64,000 bases of DNA from an uncultured Bacteroidales bacterium (GCA_902777835.1 CACYVC010000023.1:20859-84858), one strand, 5' to 3'; positions 23,966 to 32,525 are shown, counted from the stretch's first letter. Notes: generated from the sequence alone by a model not told the origin. Numbers and translations: made by a program.

Positions 23966-23973
23966 TATATTTG
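23966..23973 (+). promoter_or_regulatory. -7 promoter box upstream of the LRR gene
   Basis: TATATTTG fits TAnnTTTG. No well-spaced TTTG is seen upstream. If used, transcription starts near 23978, so the 26-nt leader element would lie at the extreme 5' end of the mRNA. The gap 23793-24038 holds nothing else that could be recognised. Confidence 0.55.
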
Positions 23974-23988
23974 CGAAACAAAGAGGCA

Positions 23989-24014
23989 ACCGAAACGCTC
24001 GAAAGGGAGTAGGC
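23989..24014 (+). promoter_or_regulatory. 26-nt leader hairpin element, copy 4
   Basis: ACCGAAACGC-TCGAAAGGGA-GTAGGC. ACGCTC can pair with GGGAGT across a GAAA tetraloop with one G-A mismatch, enclosed by CC/GG. It ends 24 nt before the ATG of the LRR gene and is 3 kb away from the lipoprotein array copies. Confidence 0.7.
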
Positions 24015-24038
24015 AAGAAAAATATATAAATTATTACT

Positions 24039-24935
24039 ATGACAATTGAAGATTATGACTTATTGTCAGGTGCAATCTCTTTTTTTGATATAGATGAGTT
24101 TCAGATGAAAAGAGAGGAAGAGATTCATGCTGGTATGGTGAGTATTGAGAAAGACAGCTTTAAGTTTGAACTTTTTGAAGATGAGGCTATTGTAAAAGAA
24201 GTCTCAGCTCGCATGGAGGATATCATTATCCCTGATTTTGTGGAACATAATGGAAAGAATTACAAAGTTACTTGTATTAATTGTGTCTTTAGTGGCGATG
24301 AATACAAGACTTTAGAGTTGGGGGCAAATGTCAAGTATATAAGACCCTACAGCTTTGCCGAATGCAAAAATCTTGAAAAAGTCAAACTAAATGATTGTCT
24401 TGAAGTTATTGGTGAAAATGCGTTCTATCGCACGCAAATCGATGAAGTGATTATCCCTCAAAGTATAAAACGACTTGACGATAATGCGTTTTTCGATTGC
24501 AGATATTTGACTGTTTACTTGCCAAAAAGATTACAGGCAGGTGCAAACGTCTCAATTGATGGAACAGAACCGCTTGTTCAAAGAGTTTTTAAAAATGTAG
24601 ATGTAGCGTTTATTCACTATTATGATGAATCTGATAACATGGAAATACTGCCTCTTAAGAGAATGCAGGATATATTTGATTCTTGTTCTTATTATGCTTT
24701 TGATACAATTCGTACTTATATGAATTTAAGTAACCAAAACTGGGACTCAAATCAATCTTATTATATGGGGCATCCTGACATGAGAGCTAAACGATATGTA
24801 ATTAGGAAATCTACAAACGAAGAAATTATTGATGACGAAAATGATCCTATAATTGCAACTTATAAATCCATGGAAGAAGTCTTGCGTGATGGTTGGAAAT
24901 TAGATTCAGTTATAAAACACACAAACTATTACTAA
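24039..24935 (+). CDS. BspA-type leucine-rich repeat protein, cytosolic
   Basis: The 298-residue product has no signal peptide. Residues of about 65-170 contain LRR_5 repeats (YKTLELGANVKYIRPYSFAECKNLEKVKLND, read in parts, then AFYRTQIDEVIIPQSIKRLDDNAFFDC), the type seen in BspA surface proteins, but only three or four units are present. The flanks (1-60 and 180-298) are unique; the C-terminal part ends with a DGWKLDSVIK segment. Base composition is more AT-rich than the neighbours, which hints at a different history. It leads a plus-strand run of genes towards the kinases. Confidence 0.7.
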   Translation: MTIEDYDLLSGAISFFDIDEFQMKREEEIHAGMVSIEKDSFKFELFEDEAIVKEVSARMEDIIIPDFVEHNGKNYKVTCINCVFSGDEYKTLELGANVKYIRPYSFAECKNLEKVKLNDCLEVIGENAFYRTQIDEVIIPQSIKRLDDNAFFDCRYLTVYLPKRLQAGANVSIDGTEPLVQRVFKNVDVAFIHYYDESDNMEILPLKRMQDIFDSCSYYAFDTIRTYMNLSNQNWDSNQSYYMGHPDMRAKRYVIRKSTNEEIIDDENDPIIATYKSMEEVLRDGWKLDSVIKHTNYY

Positions 24936-24944
24936 TTTTCCCTC

Positions 24945-25088
24945 ATGTTCTCGATAATTTTTTGGTTCATAGTAGGCTTTGTTGTCACCTTTGTAGTTGG
25001 TGGGATTGCTGTGCTTCTCATAGCGGGCATTGGCTACTTGTTGGTAAAGTTGCTAGAGTGGTTCTTCTTTGACTATCTTAATATCTGA
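24945..25088 (+). CDS. Tiny membrane protein (47 residues)
   Basis: ATG at 24945 opens a frame of 47 codons ending in TGA at 25086-25088. The product is almost one long membrane helix pair: MFSIIFWFIVGFVVTFVV, then GGIAVLLIAGIGYLLVKLL, then an aromatic end (EWFFFDYLNI). It starts 9 bp after the LRR stop and ends 22 bp before the next gene, so it fits an operon. Nothing in the sequence tells its role; a small regulator or anchor for a neighbour is possible. Confidence 0.6.
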   Translation: MFSIIFWFIVGFVVTFVVGGIAVLLIAGIGYLLVKLLEWFFFDYLNI

Positions 25089-25110
25089 AAACAGTCACAT
25101 AGAGAGACGT

Positions 25111-26046
25111 ATGACACTAAAAGTATTAAAAGAGTTAATTAAAGGTAAGCGCATTGACCGCGTTGCTGGATATTGTAATAGCTATGAGCAGATGATTGAC
25201 CGCTGCCGCTTGGATGTTCACAATGGCTCAGTCGAAATCGACACCAGTGATGATGGCGACAATGATGATCAGTTTGAGCCTGTGCCCAAAGTGATTGACC
25301 AACTGCTCGCTATGCCCAGCAAGTATGATGACTATCCTGTCTTGAAATCTGGTTTTGACAATAACTTTGACAACGAAATCCTTCTGCGTCAAGTGATTGG
25401 TATCAGGTTTGAGCACTCACAAAATGATAGTGTGGGACTTTGCCTGCTCGGTCGTGAGCCAATTAGGTTTGTTGATGATGAAGATTTCCTTGACTTAGGT
25501 GATATGTATCATGTTGAGATTGTCATAGAAGACCCCAGAGCAAAGAATCTGAATGAGAAATTCGATGATTTCATCCATGCCAGCTGCAATTGGTTCCGTC
25601 CTGATGAAAATTGCTACGACGAGGAAAATTGGAGCATCTACAGCAAGAAAAACTTCACAGTAATCACTTTCGTGACCGATGAGGTGTCAAGTTCAGCACT
25701 TATCGCTCTGATTGCAGGTGCTTTTGATGGCGTTTATTTTACCCGCACACTGTTAAACAAAGATGTTGATGAACGTCTAAGCAACGACAGTGAAGGCAAG
25801 TATTTCGGTCCTTGGCAAGCTGTTATTTTCCCTGCTTGTACTTATTTTTATGACAAAGACATCCCCCGTCTCAAGCCAGGATTGACAGCGATTGCCGGTT
25901 CTGGATGCTTTGTTAAAGAGTGCGCCAGCAAGGATGAGATGGAGCAATTCATCGCCAGCCACAACCCCGACGAGGCTGTGGGCGACATGGTGCTACGCAT
26001 CACCACACGCTATATTGATGACCCACTTACCCTTATCCTTGAATAA
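25111..26046 (+). CDS. Protein of unknown function
   Basis: The 311-residue soluble protein has no signal peptide, membrane helix or family motif that I recognise. It is acidic (SDDGDNDDQFEP near residue 50), with alternating strands and helices after 100, and a small residue-rich stretch VSSSALIALIAGAFDGVYFTR at about 200-220 that may be a buried helix. Start 25111 (MTLKVLKELIKG) is used because the longer reading begins with TTG inside the preceding tiny gene. It lies between the small membrane protein and the terminator at 26067. Confidence 0.65.
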   Translation: MTLKVLKELIKGKRIDRVAGYCNSYEQMIDRCRLDVHNGSVEIDTSDDGDNDDQFEPVPKVIDQLLAMPSKYDDYPVLKSGFDNNFDNEILLRQVIGIRFEHSQNDSVGLCLLGREPIRFVDDEDFLDLGDMYHVEIVIEDPRAKNLNEKFDDFIHASCNWFRPDENCYDEENWSIYSKKNFTVITFVTDEVSSSALIALIAGAFDGVYFTRTLLNKDVDERLSNDSEGKYFGPWQAVIFPACTYFYDKDIPRLKPGLTAIAGSGCFVKECASKDEMEQFIASHNPDEAVGDMVLRITTRYIDDPLTLILE

Positions 26047-26066
26047 GGATTTTTTAAAAACAACAT

Positions 26067-26110
26067 CTCAAGCACCGCATTGGTATTACCTGTTGCGGTG
26101 CTTGAGTTTT
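26067..26110 (+). terminator. Rho-independent terminator
   Basis: CTCAAGCACCGCA pairs with TGCGGTGCTTGAG over 13 bp, followed by TTTT. The rest of the gap up to 26348 is non-coding. Confidence 0.88.
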
Positions 26111-26348
26111 GTGTGGGAGACCTATGGCAATGTAGTTGCTAACACAGACGAAAGGACCTTGTGATGATTATTTTTTGGCAATTAAGAATATGATGAGATC
26201 CGCAAGAAAAATGCTCAGAAAAGTTTGTCGTTAGGAGTATTTTTCTTATTTTTGGGAGTTGGTTTTGATTGAAAATCACAAGTACCACTTTAGTTTATTT
26301 TGGGAAACCCAAAGTGAGAAACGACAAAGTGTTTGTTTACAGCCAATT

Positions 26349-27785
26349 ATGCAAAACAGCAACATATATAACTCGTCGAGTTTTTTTGAGACTGAGGAGG
26401 GGGCAATAGATGCCCATTTCACTGATTTCTCGAATATCACGTGCCAGCGGTCGTGGCTGTGCCTCAAGCGTGTGAAGCGTTTTGGGCAGTGGTGGATTGT
26501 CAAGGGCGTGAACCCACAGTTTGAGCCACGAGCAAAGGCACAGAAAATGCTCGACAAGGAGTTTGAACGTTGCATGACGCTATGGCATCCGAGCATTGTG
26601 CGCATGATAGCGCAGCAAGAGGTTCCCACTATGGAAGGGCGCTGCATCATCGAGGAGTGGGTCGATGGCATGAGCCTCGATGCCTTTCTCGCCACAGAAC
26701 CATCAGTGGAAGTGCGGCAGGACATTGCCTCACAGCTTGTTGAGGCGGTGCGTTACTACATGAGCAAGGGTGCGACTCACGGCAATCTCAAGGCAAGCAA
26801 TGTGCTTATTACCCACAATGGCTCAAGGGTGAAAATTATTGATTTTGAACCAGAAAGCACCGACCGTCAAGCCGATTTTGCCGCTCTCGCCACGCTGTTG
26901 CGAGGGTTAAGGCTACCTCGCAAGTTTGGCAAGGTAATAAAGCGTTGCAAGCGAGGGGAATATCCCTCGGCCGAAGTATTGCATCACGATTTTGTTGATG
27001 TGGTAAAGAGCAACCATCGCCGTTGGCTACTGCCCACTTTTGTGGCTGTGGTAGCTATTGGTGCAATTGCTGCCACTTTCCTGTGGGGAAGGCAGCGTCA
27101 GCAGACCGACGAGAAGAAGTTGCCAGCGGGTTATCTGGTCGATAGCATCGCTCCAGCCGGGGCTTCAACGATTTTCTCCACTGTCTCTAATGCCGACATC
27201 TATTGGATGTCGTTCGACTCTATCACTCCTGGCAATATCCCCGATAATATTGCAGTTGACTTGGGACTTAGCGTGAAGTGGAGCAAGATGAATATGGGTG
27301 CCAATCATCCGTCGGTGAACTTTGTGGGAAGCTACTATGCCTGGGGCGACACTACTGACAGGGGTCAGTGGGGCGGACTTGACAAATATTGGCCTGAGAA
27401 CAAGGCGATGCCCACAAAACCTATTAGCGGCACAGACATCGACTATGCACGACGGCGCTGGGGAGGCAAGTGGCGACTACCCACCCAGGAGGAGTGGCGC
27501 GAACTCATTGACCATTGCGACTGGAAATACCGCAACGCGGGCGACGGAGCGGCAGGATATGTGGTGACGGGTCCTAACGGAAATAGCATTTTCCTGCCTT
27601 TTGCAGGCTGGAGCGATGACGGCATCAACATGACGGATGTGGGGCGATTTGGCTACTACTGGACTGCAAAACCAGTCGCCAACGGCAAACGCATGGCGTA
27701 TTATGTGCTTCTCGACGAGGGAAAAATCCTCGCCGACCAAGCCCAGACCGTAGACCGCATGATGGCTATAAGGCCAGTTCAGTAA
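26349..27785 (+). CDS. Membrane pseudokinase with FISUMP sensor-like domain
   Basis: The 478-residue protein has an N-terminal Hanks-type kinase fold, a single membrane helix (about 236-256) and a C-terminal FISUMP domain (about 300-478; DLGLSVKWSKMNMG, WRLPTQEEW, GPNGNSIFLPFAG, GYYWTA). The ATP-site Lys (52, in IVKG), the hinge EEWVDG and the LKASN strand are kept, but the catalytic HRD is HGN (144-146, the Asp replaced by Asn) and DFG is DFE. It has no APE motif. So it is predicted not to transfer phosphate. Expected topology is kinase inside, FISUMP outside. Start 26349 is the first ATG; the longer reading begins with TTG. The active homologue follows. Confidence 0.85.
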   Translation: MQNSNIYNSSSFFETEEGAIDAHFTDFSNITCQRSWLCLKRVKRFGQWWIVKGVNPQFEPRAKAQKMLDKEFERCMTLWHPSIVRMIAQQEVPTMEGRCIIEEWVDGMSLDAFLATEPSVEVRQDIASQLVEAVRYYMSKGATHGNLKASNVLITHNGSRVKIIDFEPESTDRQADFAALATLLRGLRLPRKFGKVIKRCKRGEYPSAEVLHHDFVDVVKSNHRRWLLPTFVAVVAIGAIAATFLWGRQRQQTDEKKLPAGYLVDSIAPAGASTIFSTVSNADIYWMSFDSITPGNIPDNIAVDLGLSVKWSKMNMGANHPSVNFVGSYYAWGDTTDRGQWGGLDKYWPENKAMPTKPISGTDIDYARRRWGGKWRLPTQEEWRELIDHCDWKYRNAGDGAAGYVVTGPNGNSIFLPFAGWSDDGINMTDVGRFGYYWTAKPVANGKRMAYYVLLDEGKILADQAQTVDRMMAIRPVQ

Positions 27786-27866
27786 TTTTCAATGCAGAAT
27801 TCACTATCATAATGCACAATCCTTAATTACTTATATTTTCTGTCACAGCGATTTCAAAATATTGTT

Positions 27867-29369
27867 TTGCTTGAGCATCAGGGGGCGTTTAACCTGCTGG
27901 CTAGAGGAGAGCGTTACGGGCAACAGTGGTTATTGAAAGGATTGAAACCTGAGTTTGCTCAGAGAAAACTCTATATTGACCTGCTTCGAAAGGAGTTTGA
28001 TATTGCTATGCTGCTTCATCACCCAAACATTGTGGGTGTGGTGAGTCTAGAAAGAGTAAAGACTCTTGGCTCACTGTGCATAGTGGAGGAATGGATAGAT
28101 GGCGTTATGTTGCAGCAGTGGCTTGCTGGCAAGCACTCACTTGACGAGAAACTGCATGTTTTGCGACAACTGCTCACCGCTATTAAGCACTGCCACAGCA
28201 TGCAAGTGATTCACCGTGACCTAAAGCCTTCTAATATAATGATAACACGTGAAGGCAATCAGGTGAGAATAATCGACTTCGGTCTTAGCGACACCGACAG
28301 CTACTCATCGCTCAAAGCTGCGGCAGGCACTGTCCATTATGTAGCACCCGAAATTCTCGAAACAGATGGTGAGATTACCGCCCAAGCCGATATCTACTCG
28401 CTGGGCATGATAATGAAGGACATGGATTTGCCAAGGCGTTATAACAATGTGATTGACAAAGCTGTGGCGGTTGACCGTGAGGCTCGGTTCAGCAATATCG
28501 CACAAGTACAGGAAGCGATAGAAAGCGCAAGAAATAGAAACACACAAAAGAAATGGCTTGTTACAGCAATTGTCGCAGTTGTGATGCTATGCTTGGCAGC
28601 ATTTTGGGGTGGTTATCACTTCAGCACCAAGCTTTTCAGAGGGCAGACGGACTCAACAGCCCGCAGTGATTTTGACTCCGAGCAACATCGTGCCGACAGC
28701 CTTGCGCTTGCCTCTGATACTACACTCACAACAATGACGGTTGCCGAGAAGGGATTGACAGTTTTTTACCCCAAGCCAGTTGTTGCCGTGGCAGTGTCAC
28801 CTATTGCTGAAAGCGATGCCGTGGACTTAGGTCTCAGCGTTGACTGGGCACCATGCAACATAGGTGCCGAGCACACTATGGGAAGGCTCATGCCTGGGGC
28901 ATTCCTGCGCACAATGCCCAATCCGTATCAAGTCCTTTTCTATGGAAGAGATTACCCCGATAGCATTTTTGTGAGAAATCAACCAAGTCTTGAAGGCAGT
29001 CGGAATGATGTGGCTATGCGACTGTGGCACGGACGATGGCGCTTGCCGCTAAATAGCGATTTCTACGAGCTTACTGAGCGTTGTCAATGGCAATATTTAG
29101 AGCCGCCAGGCGACCTGCCTGGGTATCTTGTTACAGGTCCCAACGGCAATAGCATCTTCTTGCCGCTGGGGGGATTTCTCTATGACACGCACTATTTCTC
29201 AATAGCTGAGAGAGGTTATTACTGGAGCTCATCATTGTCACCTGCTGGCATAAACGACCCCAAGGAGTGGGCACTTGTTCTTGACCGATATATGGTTCAG
29301 ATAGAGCCTCATAGCCGTCTCAACGGCTTCCTTGTGAGACCAGTCATCGACAAAAGACCGCAAAAATAA
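27867..29369 (+). CDS. Membrane Ser/Thr protein kinase with FISUMP domain
   Basis: The 500-residue protein is a homologue of its neighbour with intact catalytic features: Lys 24 (LLKG), VIHRDLKPSN (His 116 to Asn 123), DFGLSD (137-142) and APE (160-162). A membrane helix lies at about 231-249; a linker of 80 residues leads to a FISUMP domain (DLGLSVDWAPCNIG, WRLPLNSDF, GPNGNSIFLPLGG, GYYWSS). It should phosphorylate Ser or Thr in the cytosol in response to something outside. There is no ATG: the frame is open from 27813 and the first usual start is this TTG. The Gly-rich loop is not clear, so a few upstream residues may be missing. Confidence 0.82.
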   Translation: MLEHQGAFNLLARGERYGQQWLLKGLKPEFAQRKLYIDLLRKEFDIAMLLHHPNIVGVVSLERVKTLGSLCIVEEWIDGVMLQQWLAGKHSLDEKLHVLRQLLTAIKHCHSMQVIHRDLKPSNIMITREGNQVRIIDFGLSDTDSYSSLKAAAGTVHYVAPEILETDGEITAQADIYSLGMIMKDMDLPRRYNNVIDKAVAVDREARFSNIAQVQEAIESARNRNTQKKWLVTAIVAVVMLCLAAFWGGYHFSTKLFRGQTDSTARSDFDSEQHRADSLALASDTTLTTMTVAEKGLTVFYPKPVVAVAVSPIAESDAVDLGLSVDWAPCNIGAEHTMGRLMPGAFLRTMPNPYQVLFYGRDYPDSIFVRNQPSLEGSRNDVAMRLWHGRWRLPLNSDFYELTERCQWQYLEPPGDLPGYLVTGPNGNSIFLPLGGFLYDTHYFSIAERGYYWSSSLSPAGINDPKEWALVLDRYMVQIEPHSRLNGFLVRPVIDKRPQK

Positions 29370-29428
29370 TGAGACTTACAAGCATCCTCCAGAGTAAAAT
29401 TATCGTCACTTTCAACGAAAAAATCAAA

Positions 29429-29459
29429 GGGTGATCCAAATATCACTTGGACCACCCTC
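29429..29459. terminator. Bidirectional terminator between kinase and etfA
   Basis: AGGGTGATCCAA and TTGGACCACCCT pair over 12 bp with one mismatch. On the minus strand the hairpin is followed by TTTGATTTTTT, so it closes the lysine operon; on the plus strand it can serve the kinase gene. Confidence 0.82.
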
Positions 29460-29488
29460 TTCAATATGAAACATTCAACTATTTGTTG

Positions 29489-30505
29489 TTATTTCTCCAG
29501 CTCTTTCTTTATGCGCTCGGTGAGCATGGGCACGATCTTGTGAAGATCGCCCACGATGCCCAGGTCAGCAACGCTAAAGATGGGAGCAAACTTGTCCTTG
29601 TTGACGGCGATGATGAAATCGCTCTCCTCCATACCGGCAAGGTGCTGGATTGCACCGCTGATACCGCATGCCATATAGAGACCTGGACGCACGGTCTTAC
29701 CGGTCTGACCTACTTGGCACTCATGAGGCATCACGCCATTGTCAACCATAGCACGCGACGAAGAAACTTGTCCACCAAGCACGTCGGCAAGAGCCTGAAG
29801 CTTGTTGAAGCCTTCCTTGTCGTGCACGCCACGTCCACCCGAAACGAGAATCTTAGCCTCTGAAATGTCGGCTACACTCTTGTCGGCCTTGATGGTCTCA
29901 ACAACCTTCACTTTAAATTTAGAGGTGTCAAACTTAGGCTCAAACACGGTGATAGTTCCCTTGCGGTTAGCGTCACGCTGCATCTTCTGCATCACACCTG
30001 GACGCACTGTTGACATCTGTGGACGGTTATCGGGACAAACGATGGTTGCCATGAGGTTTCCACCAAATGCGGGACGAGTCATGCAGAACTCTTTCTCTTC
30101 GTCCTTAACGGGCTGAATCTCGAGCTTAGTGCAGTCGGCAGTAAGACCAGTCTTGAGGCGTGATGCCAAGCGTGGAGCCAAGTCACGGCCAATGGTGGTA
30201 GCGCCGTAAAGCACAATATGAGGCTTGCGGTCGAGAATAATCTGCGACACAGCCTGTGAATACTGCTCCGAGAGGAAATCCTTGAGTTCTGGAGTGTCAA
30301 CAACGATTACCTCGTCGGCACCAAACTCAATGAGTTCCTGAGCCTTATCTTTGATGCCACATCCCAAGAACATGGCAACAACTTTCTCCTCAAGCACATC
30401 GGCGAGGTCGCGAGCCTTGCCCAAAAGTTCAAAAGCAACGGGCTGGATTACACCTTCGCGTTGTTCAGCAAAAACGAATACGTTCTTATAATCTTTCTTT
30501 TCCAT
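29489..30505 (-). CDS. etfA: Electron transfer flavoprotein, alpha subunit
   Basis: EtfA binds FAD and, with EtfB, carries electrons to or from butyryl-CoA dehydrogenase. The 338-residue length is typical. The C-terminal FAD domain shows GGRGVH, the VSSSRAMVDNG stretch, QVGQTGKTVRP, GISGAIQH and APIFSVADLGIVGD. In clostridial butyrate pathways the complex can bifurcate electrons between NADH, crotonyl-CoA and ferredoxin; whether this one does cannot be read from sequence. It is the last gene of the lysine operon, 11 bp after etfB. Confidence 0.96.
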   Translation of the reverse strand: MEKKDYKNVFVFAEQREGVIQPVAFELLGKARDLADVLEEKVVAMFLGCGIKDKAQELIEFGADEVIVVDTPELKDFLSEQYSQAVSQIILDRKPHIVLYGATTIGRDLAPRLASRLKTGLTADCTKLEIQPVKDEEKEFCMTRPAFGGNLMATIVCPDNRPQMSTVRPGVMQKMQRDANRKGTITVFEPKFDTSKFKVKVVETIKADKSVADISEAKILVSGGRGVHDKEGFNKLQALADVLGGQVSSSRAMVDNGVMPHECQVGQTGKTVRPGLYMACGISGAIQHLAGMEESDFIIAVNKDKFAPIFSVADLGIVGDLHKIVPMLTERIKKELEK

Positions 30506-30516
30506 AGCTTTTACTT

Positions 30517-31299
30517 TTAGATGATGTGTTTCTCTTTCAGTTTATTAATGATAAGCTCTACAGCCTCTTCCTCGCTCACTTCGTGAACCTCTCCAGGCTC
30601 TTTCATGGGCTTGGGGAACGAGCGGAACACCTTTGTAGGTGAGCCTGCGAGACCCAACTTGCCTTCTTCAACGTCGATCTTGTCGGCGCCCCACACTTCC
30701 ACTTCCTTGTCGTAGGCAGCAACGATGCCGCTCACGCTCATGTAGCGTGGCTCAAAAGCCGAAGCGAGCACTGTCAAGAGGCACTTGCCCTCAACTTCCA
30801 GCACTTGCACGCTGTCCTCGTTCTCTTTGTGAACGAGCAGATTGCCATTGTCGAGGCGCTTAGCGTCGGCAACATAAGTAATCTGTGGCAAGTCAAGGTG
30901 CTCAGCGAGCTCGGGACCAACCTGAGCAGTATCGCCATCGATAGCCTGGCGGCCAGCGATAATCAGGTCATAGTCGAGAGTGCGGCACAGGCCTGAGAGA
31001 GCATAGCTGGTAGCCAATGTGTCGGCACCAGCAAACTTGCGGTCACTCAGCAGGATGGCACGGTCGGCACCCATAGCGAAAGCTTCGCGCAGGATAACAT
31101 CGGCCTGAGGAGGACCCATCGAGATTACAGTCACATGAGCACCGCACTCGTCCTTGAGACGAAGAGCGAGTTCGAGACCGCCCTTGTCATCAGGGTTCAT
31201 AATGCTTGGCACTCCATCACGAATCAAAGTGCCCTTTACGGGGTCAATCTTGATTTCAGTGGTATCGGGAACTTGTTTTACGCAAACTATAATATTCAT
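30517..31299 (-). CDS. etfB: Electron transfer flavoprotein, beta subunit
   Basis: The 260-residue partner of EtfA starts MNIIVCVKQVPDT, and has the AMP/FAD-binding region EAFAMGADRAILLSD and the YDLIIAGRQAIDGDTAQVGP block. Its C-terminal region carries KAKP-like FPKPMKEPGEV. It lies 18 bp after the acyl-CoA dehydrogenase and 11 bp before etfA, so the bcd-etfB-etfA trio is expressed together as in clostridial butyrate loci. Confidence 0.96.
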   Translation of the reverse strand: MNIIVCVKQVPDTTEIKIDPVKGTLIRDGVPSIMNPDDKGGLELALRLKDECGAHVTVISMGPPQADVILREAFAMGADRAILLSDRKFAGADTLATSYALSGLCRTLDYDLIIAGRQAIDGDTAQVGPELAEHLDLPQITYVADAKRLDNGNLLVHKENEDSVQVLEVEGKCLLTVLASAFEPRYMSVSGIVAAYDKEVEVWGADKIDVEEGKLGLAGSPTKVFRSFPKPMKEPGEVHEVSEEEAVELIINKLKEKHII

Positions 31300-31317
31300 A
31301 TCTTATGTCCTCCTTGA

Positions 31318-32457
31318 TTATTTAAATAAATGACCAGCAATCACCATGCGCTGAACCTCTGATGTACCTTCATAAATCTCGGTAATCTTGGCGTCGCGCA
31401 TCATGCGCTCTACAGGATACTCACGAGTGTAGCCATAGCCGCCATGGAACTGAACGGCCTTGGTTGTCACCTCCATAGCAGTCTCGGCAGCAAAGAGCTT
31501 GGCCATAGCGGCATCGGCACTGTAAGGAATGCCGTTGTCCTTCTTCCAAGCAGCGCTGCGCACGAGCAAGCGGGCTGCCTCAACCTTAGTCTTGAGGTCG
31601 GCCATTTGGAACTGGGTGTTCTGGAACTTGGCGATAGCACGACCAAATTGCTTGCGCTCTTTGGTATATTTAACAGTCTCGTCCATAGCACCTTGCGCAA
31701 TACCAAGTGCTTGCGAAGCAATACCAATGCGACCACCATCAAGAGTCTTCATTGCAATGCTGAAGCCCTTGCCGAGTTGACCGAGCAGGTTCTCTTTAGG
31801 CACTTCACAATTCTCGAAAATGAGCTCACAGGTAGCACTACCGCGAATACCCATCTTCAACTCTTTCTTGCCGATAGAGAAACCAGGCATACCCTTCTCA
31901 ACGATGAACGCCGAGATGCCCTTTGTACCTTTTGACTTGTCGGTCATCGCCATTACGATGAACACGTTAGCGTAAGAAGCATTGGTGATGAAAATCTTCG
32001 AGCCATTGAGAATCCACTTATCGCCAGCATCAACGGCTGTAGTCTGCTGCATAGCAGCATCGGTACCTGCATTAGGCTCAGTGAGACCGAAGGCACCAAT
32101 CCATTCACCCGATGCAAGTTTAGGCAAATATTTCATCTTCTGCTCCTCGGTGCCATGCTCCATGATTGGAGCCATGCACAATGAGGTGTGGGCCGAAAGC
32201 ACAACGCCTGTAGTGGCGCAAACTCTAGAAAGCTCCTCAACAGCCATGATGTACATTTGCACAGTGCCACCAGCACCGCCATATTCTTTGGGCACGGGAA
32301 TTCCCATGATGCCCAGCTTACCCATCTTCTCTACTGTCTCGAGAGGGAAGCGCTCCTGCTCATCAACCTCAGCTGCCAGAGGCTTTACCTCTTTCTCGGC
32401 AAACTCCCGAATCATCTGCAGGAAAAGTTGTTCTGTCTTTGAATAGCTAAAATCCAT
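31318..32457 (-). CDS. bcd: Butyryl-CoA dehydrogenase (short-chain acyl-CoA dehydrogenase)
   Basis: This flavoprotein reduces crotonyl-CoA to butyryl-CoA in fermentation, using electrons supplied through EtfAB. The 379-residue length is typical. Signatures include MEELSRVCATTG, the GAFGLTEPNAGTDAA block, ITNASYANVFIV, and the C-terminal QFHGGYGYTREYPVERMMRD then IYEGTSEVQR, in which Glu of YEGT is the expected catalytic base. Context (hbd and crt upstream, etf genes downstream) supports the short-chain butyryl function over longer-chain substrates. Confidence 0.94.
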   Translation of the reverse strand: MDFSYSKTEQLFLQMIREFAEKEVKPLAAEVDEQERFPLETVEKMGKLGIMGIPVPKEYGGAGGTVQMYIMAVEELSRVCATTGVVLSAHTSLCMAPIMEHGTEEQKMKYLPKLASGEWIGAFGLTEPNAGTDAAMQQTTAVDAGDKWILNGSKIFITNASYANVFIVMAMTDKSKGTKGISAFIVEKGMPGFSIGKKELKMGIRGSATCELIFENCEVPKENLLGQLGKGFSIAMKTLDGGRIGIASQALGIAQGAMDETVKYTKERKQFGRAIAKFQNTQFQMADLKTKVEAARLLVRSAAWKKDNGIPYSADAAMAKLFAAETAMEVTTKAVQFHGGYGYTREYPVERMMRDAKITEIYEGTSEVQRMVIAGHLFK

Positions 32458-32459
32458 AT

Positions 32460-32523
32460 ATGTTTTTAGTTTTAGTTTTTAGTTATCAGTTCTAAGTTTT
32501 TAGTTATTAGTTTTCTAATCACT
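32460..32523. repeat. Short-period spacer repeat (TTTTTAGTTAT units)
   Basis: Words such as TTTTAGTTTTTAGTTATCAG are repeated between the hbd stop and bcd start. It belongs to the same spacer class as other arrays of the window. Confidence 0.6.
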
Positions 32524-32525
32524 AA

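Noticed and set aside
19981-24014. Known riboswitch (glutamine type with GAAGTAGG, or yybP-ykoY type with GGGAGTAG)
   Set aside because: Only a short string is shared; the second conserved halves and multi-helix junctions of these riboswitches are missing, so I treat it as a separate hairpin element.
26259-26348. Upstream extension of the pseudokinase from a TTG start
   Set aside because: It adds 30 residues without similarity to kinases, and ATG 26349 gives a start MQNS that resembles the start region of the neighbour.
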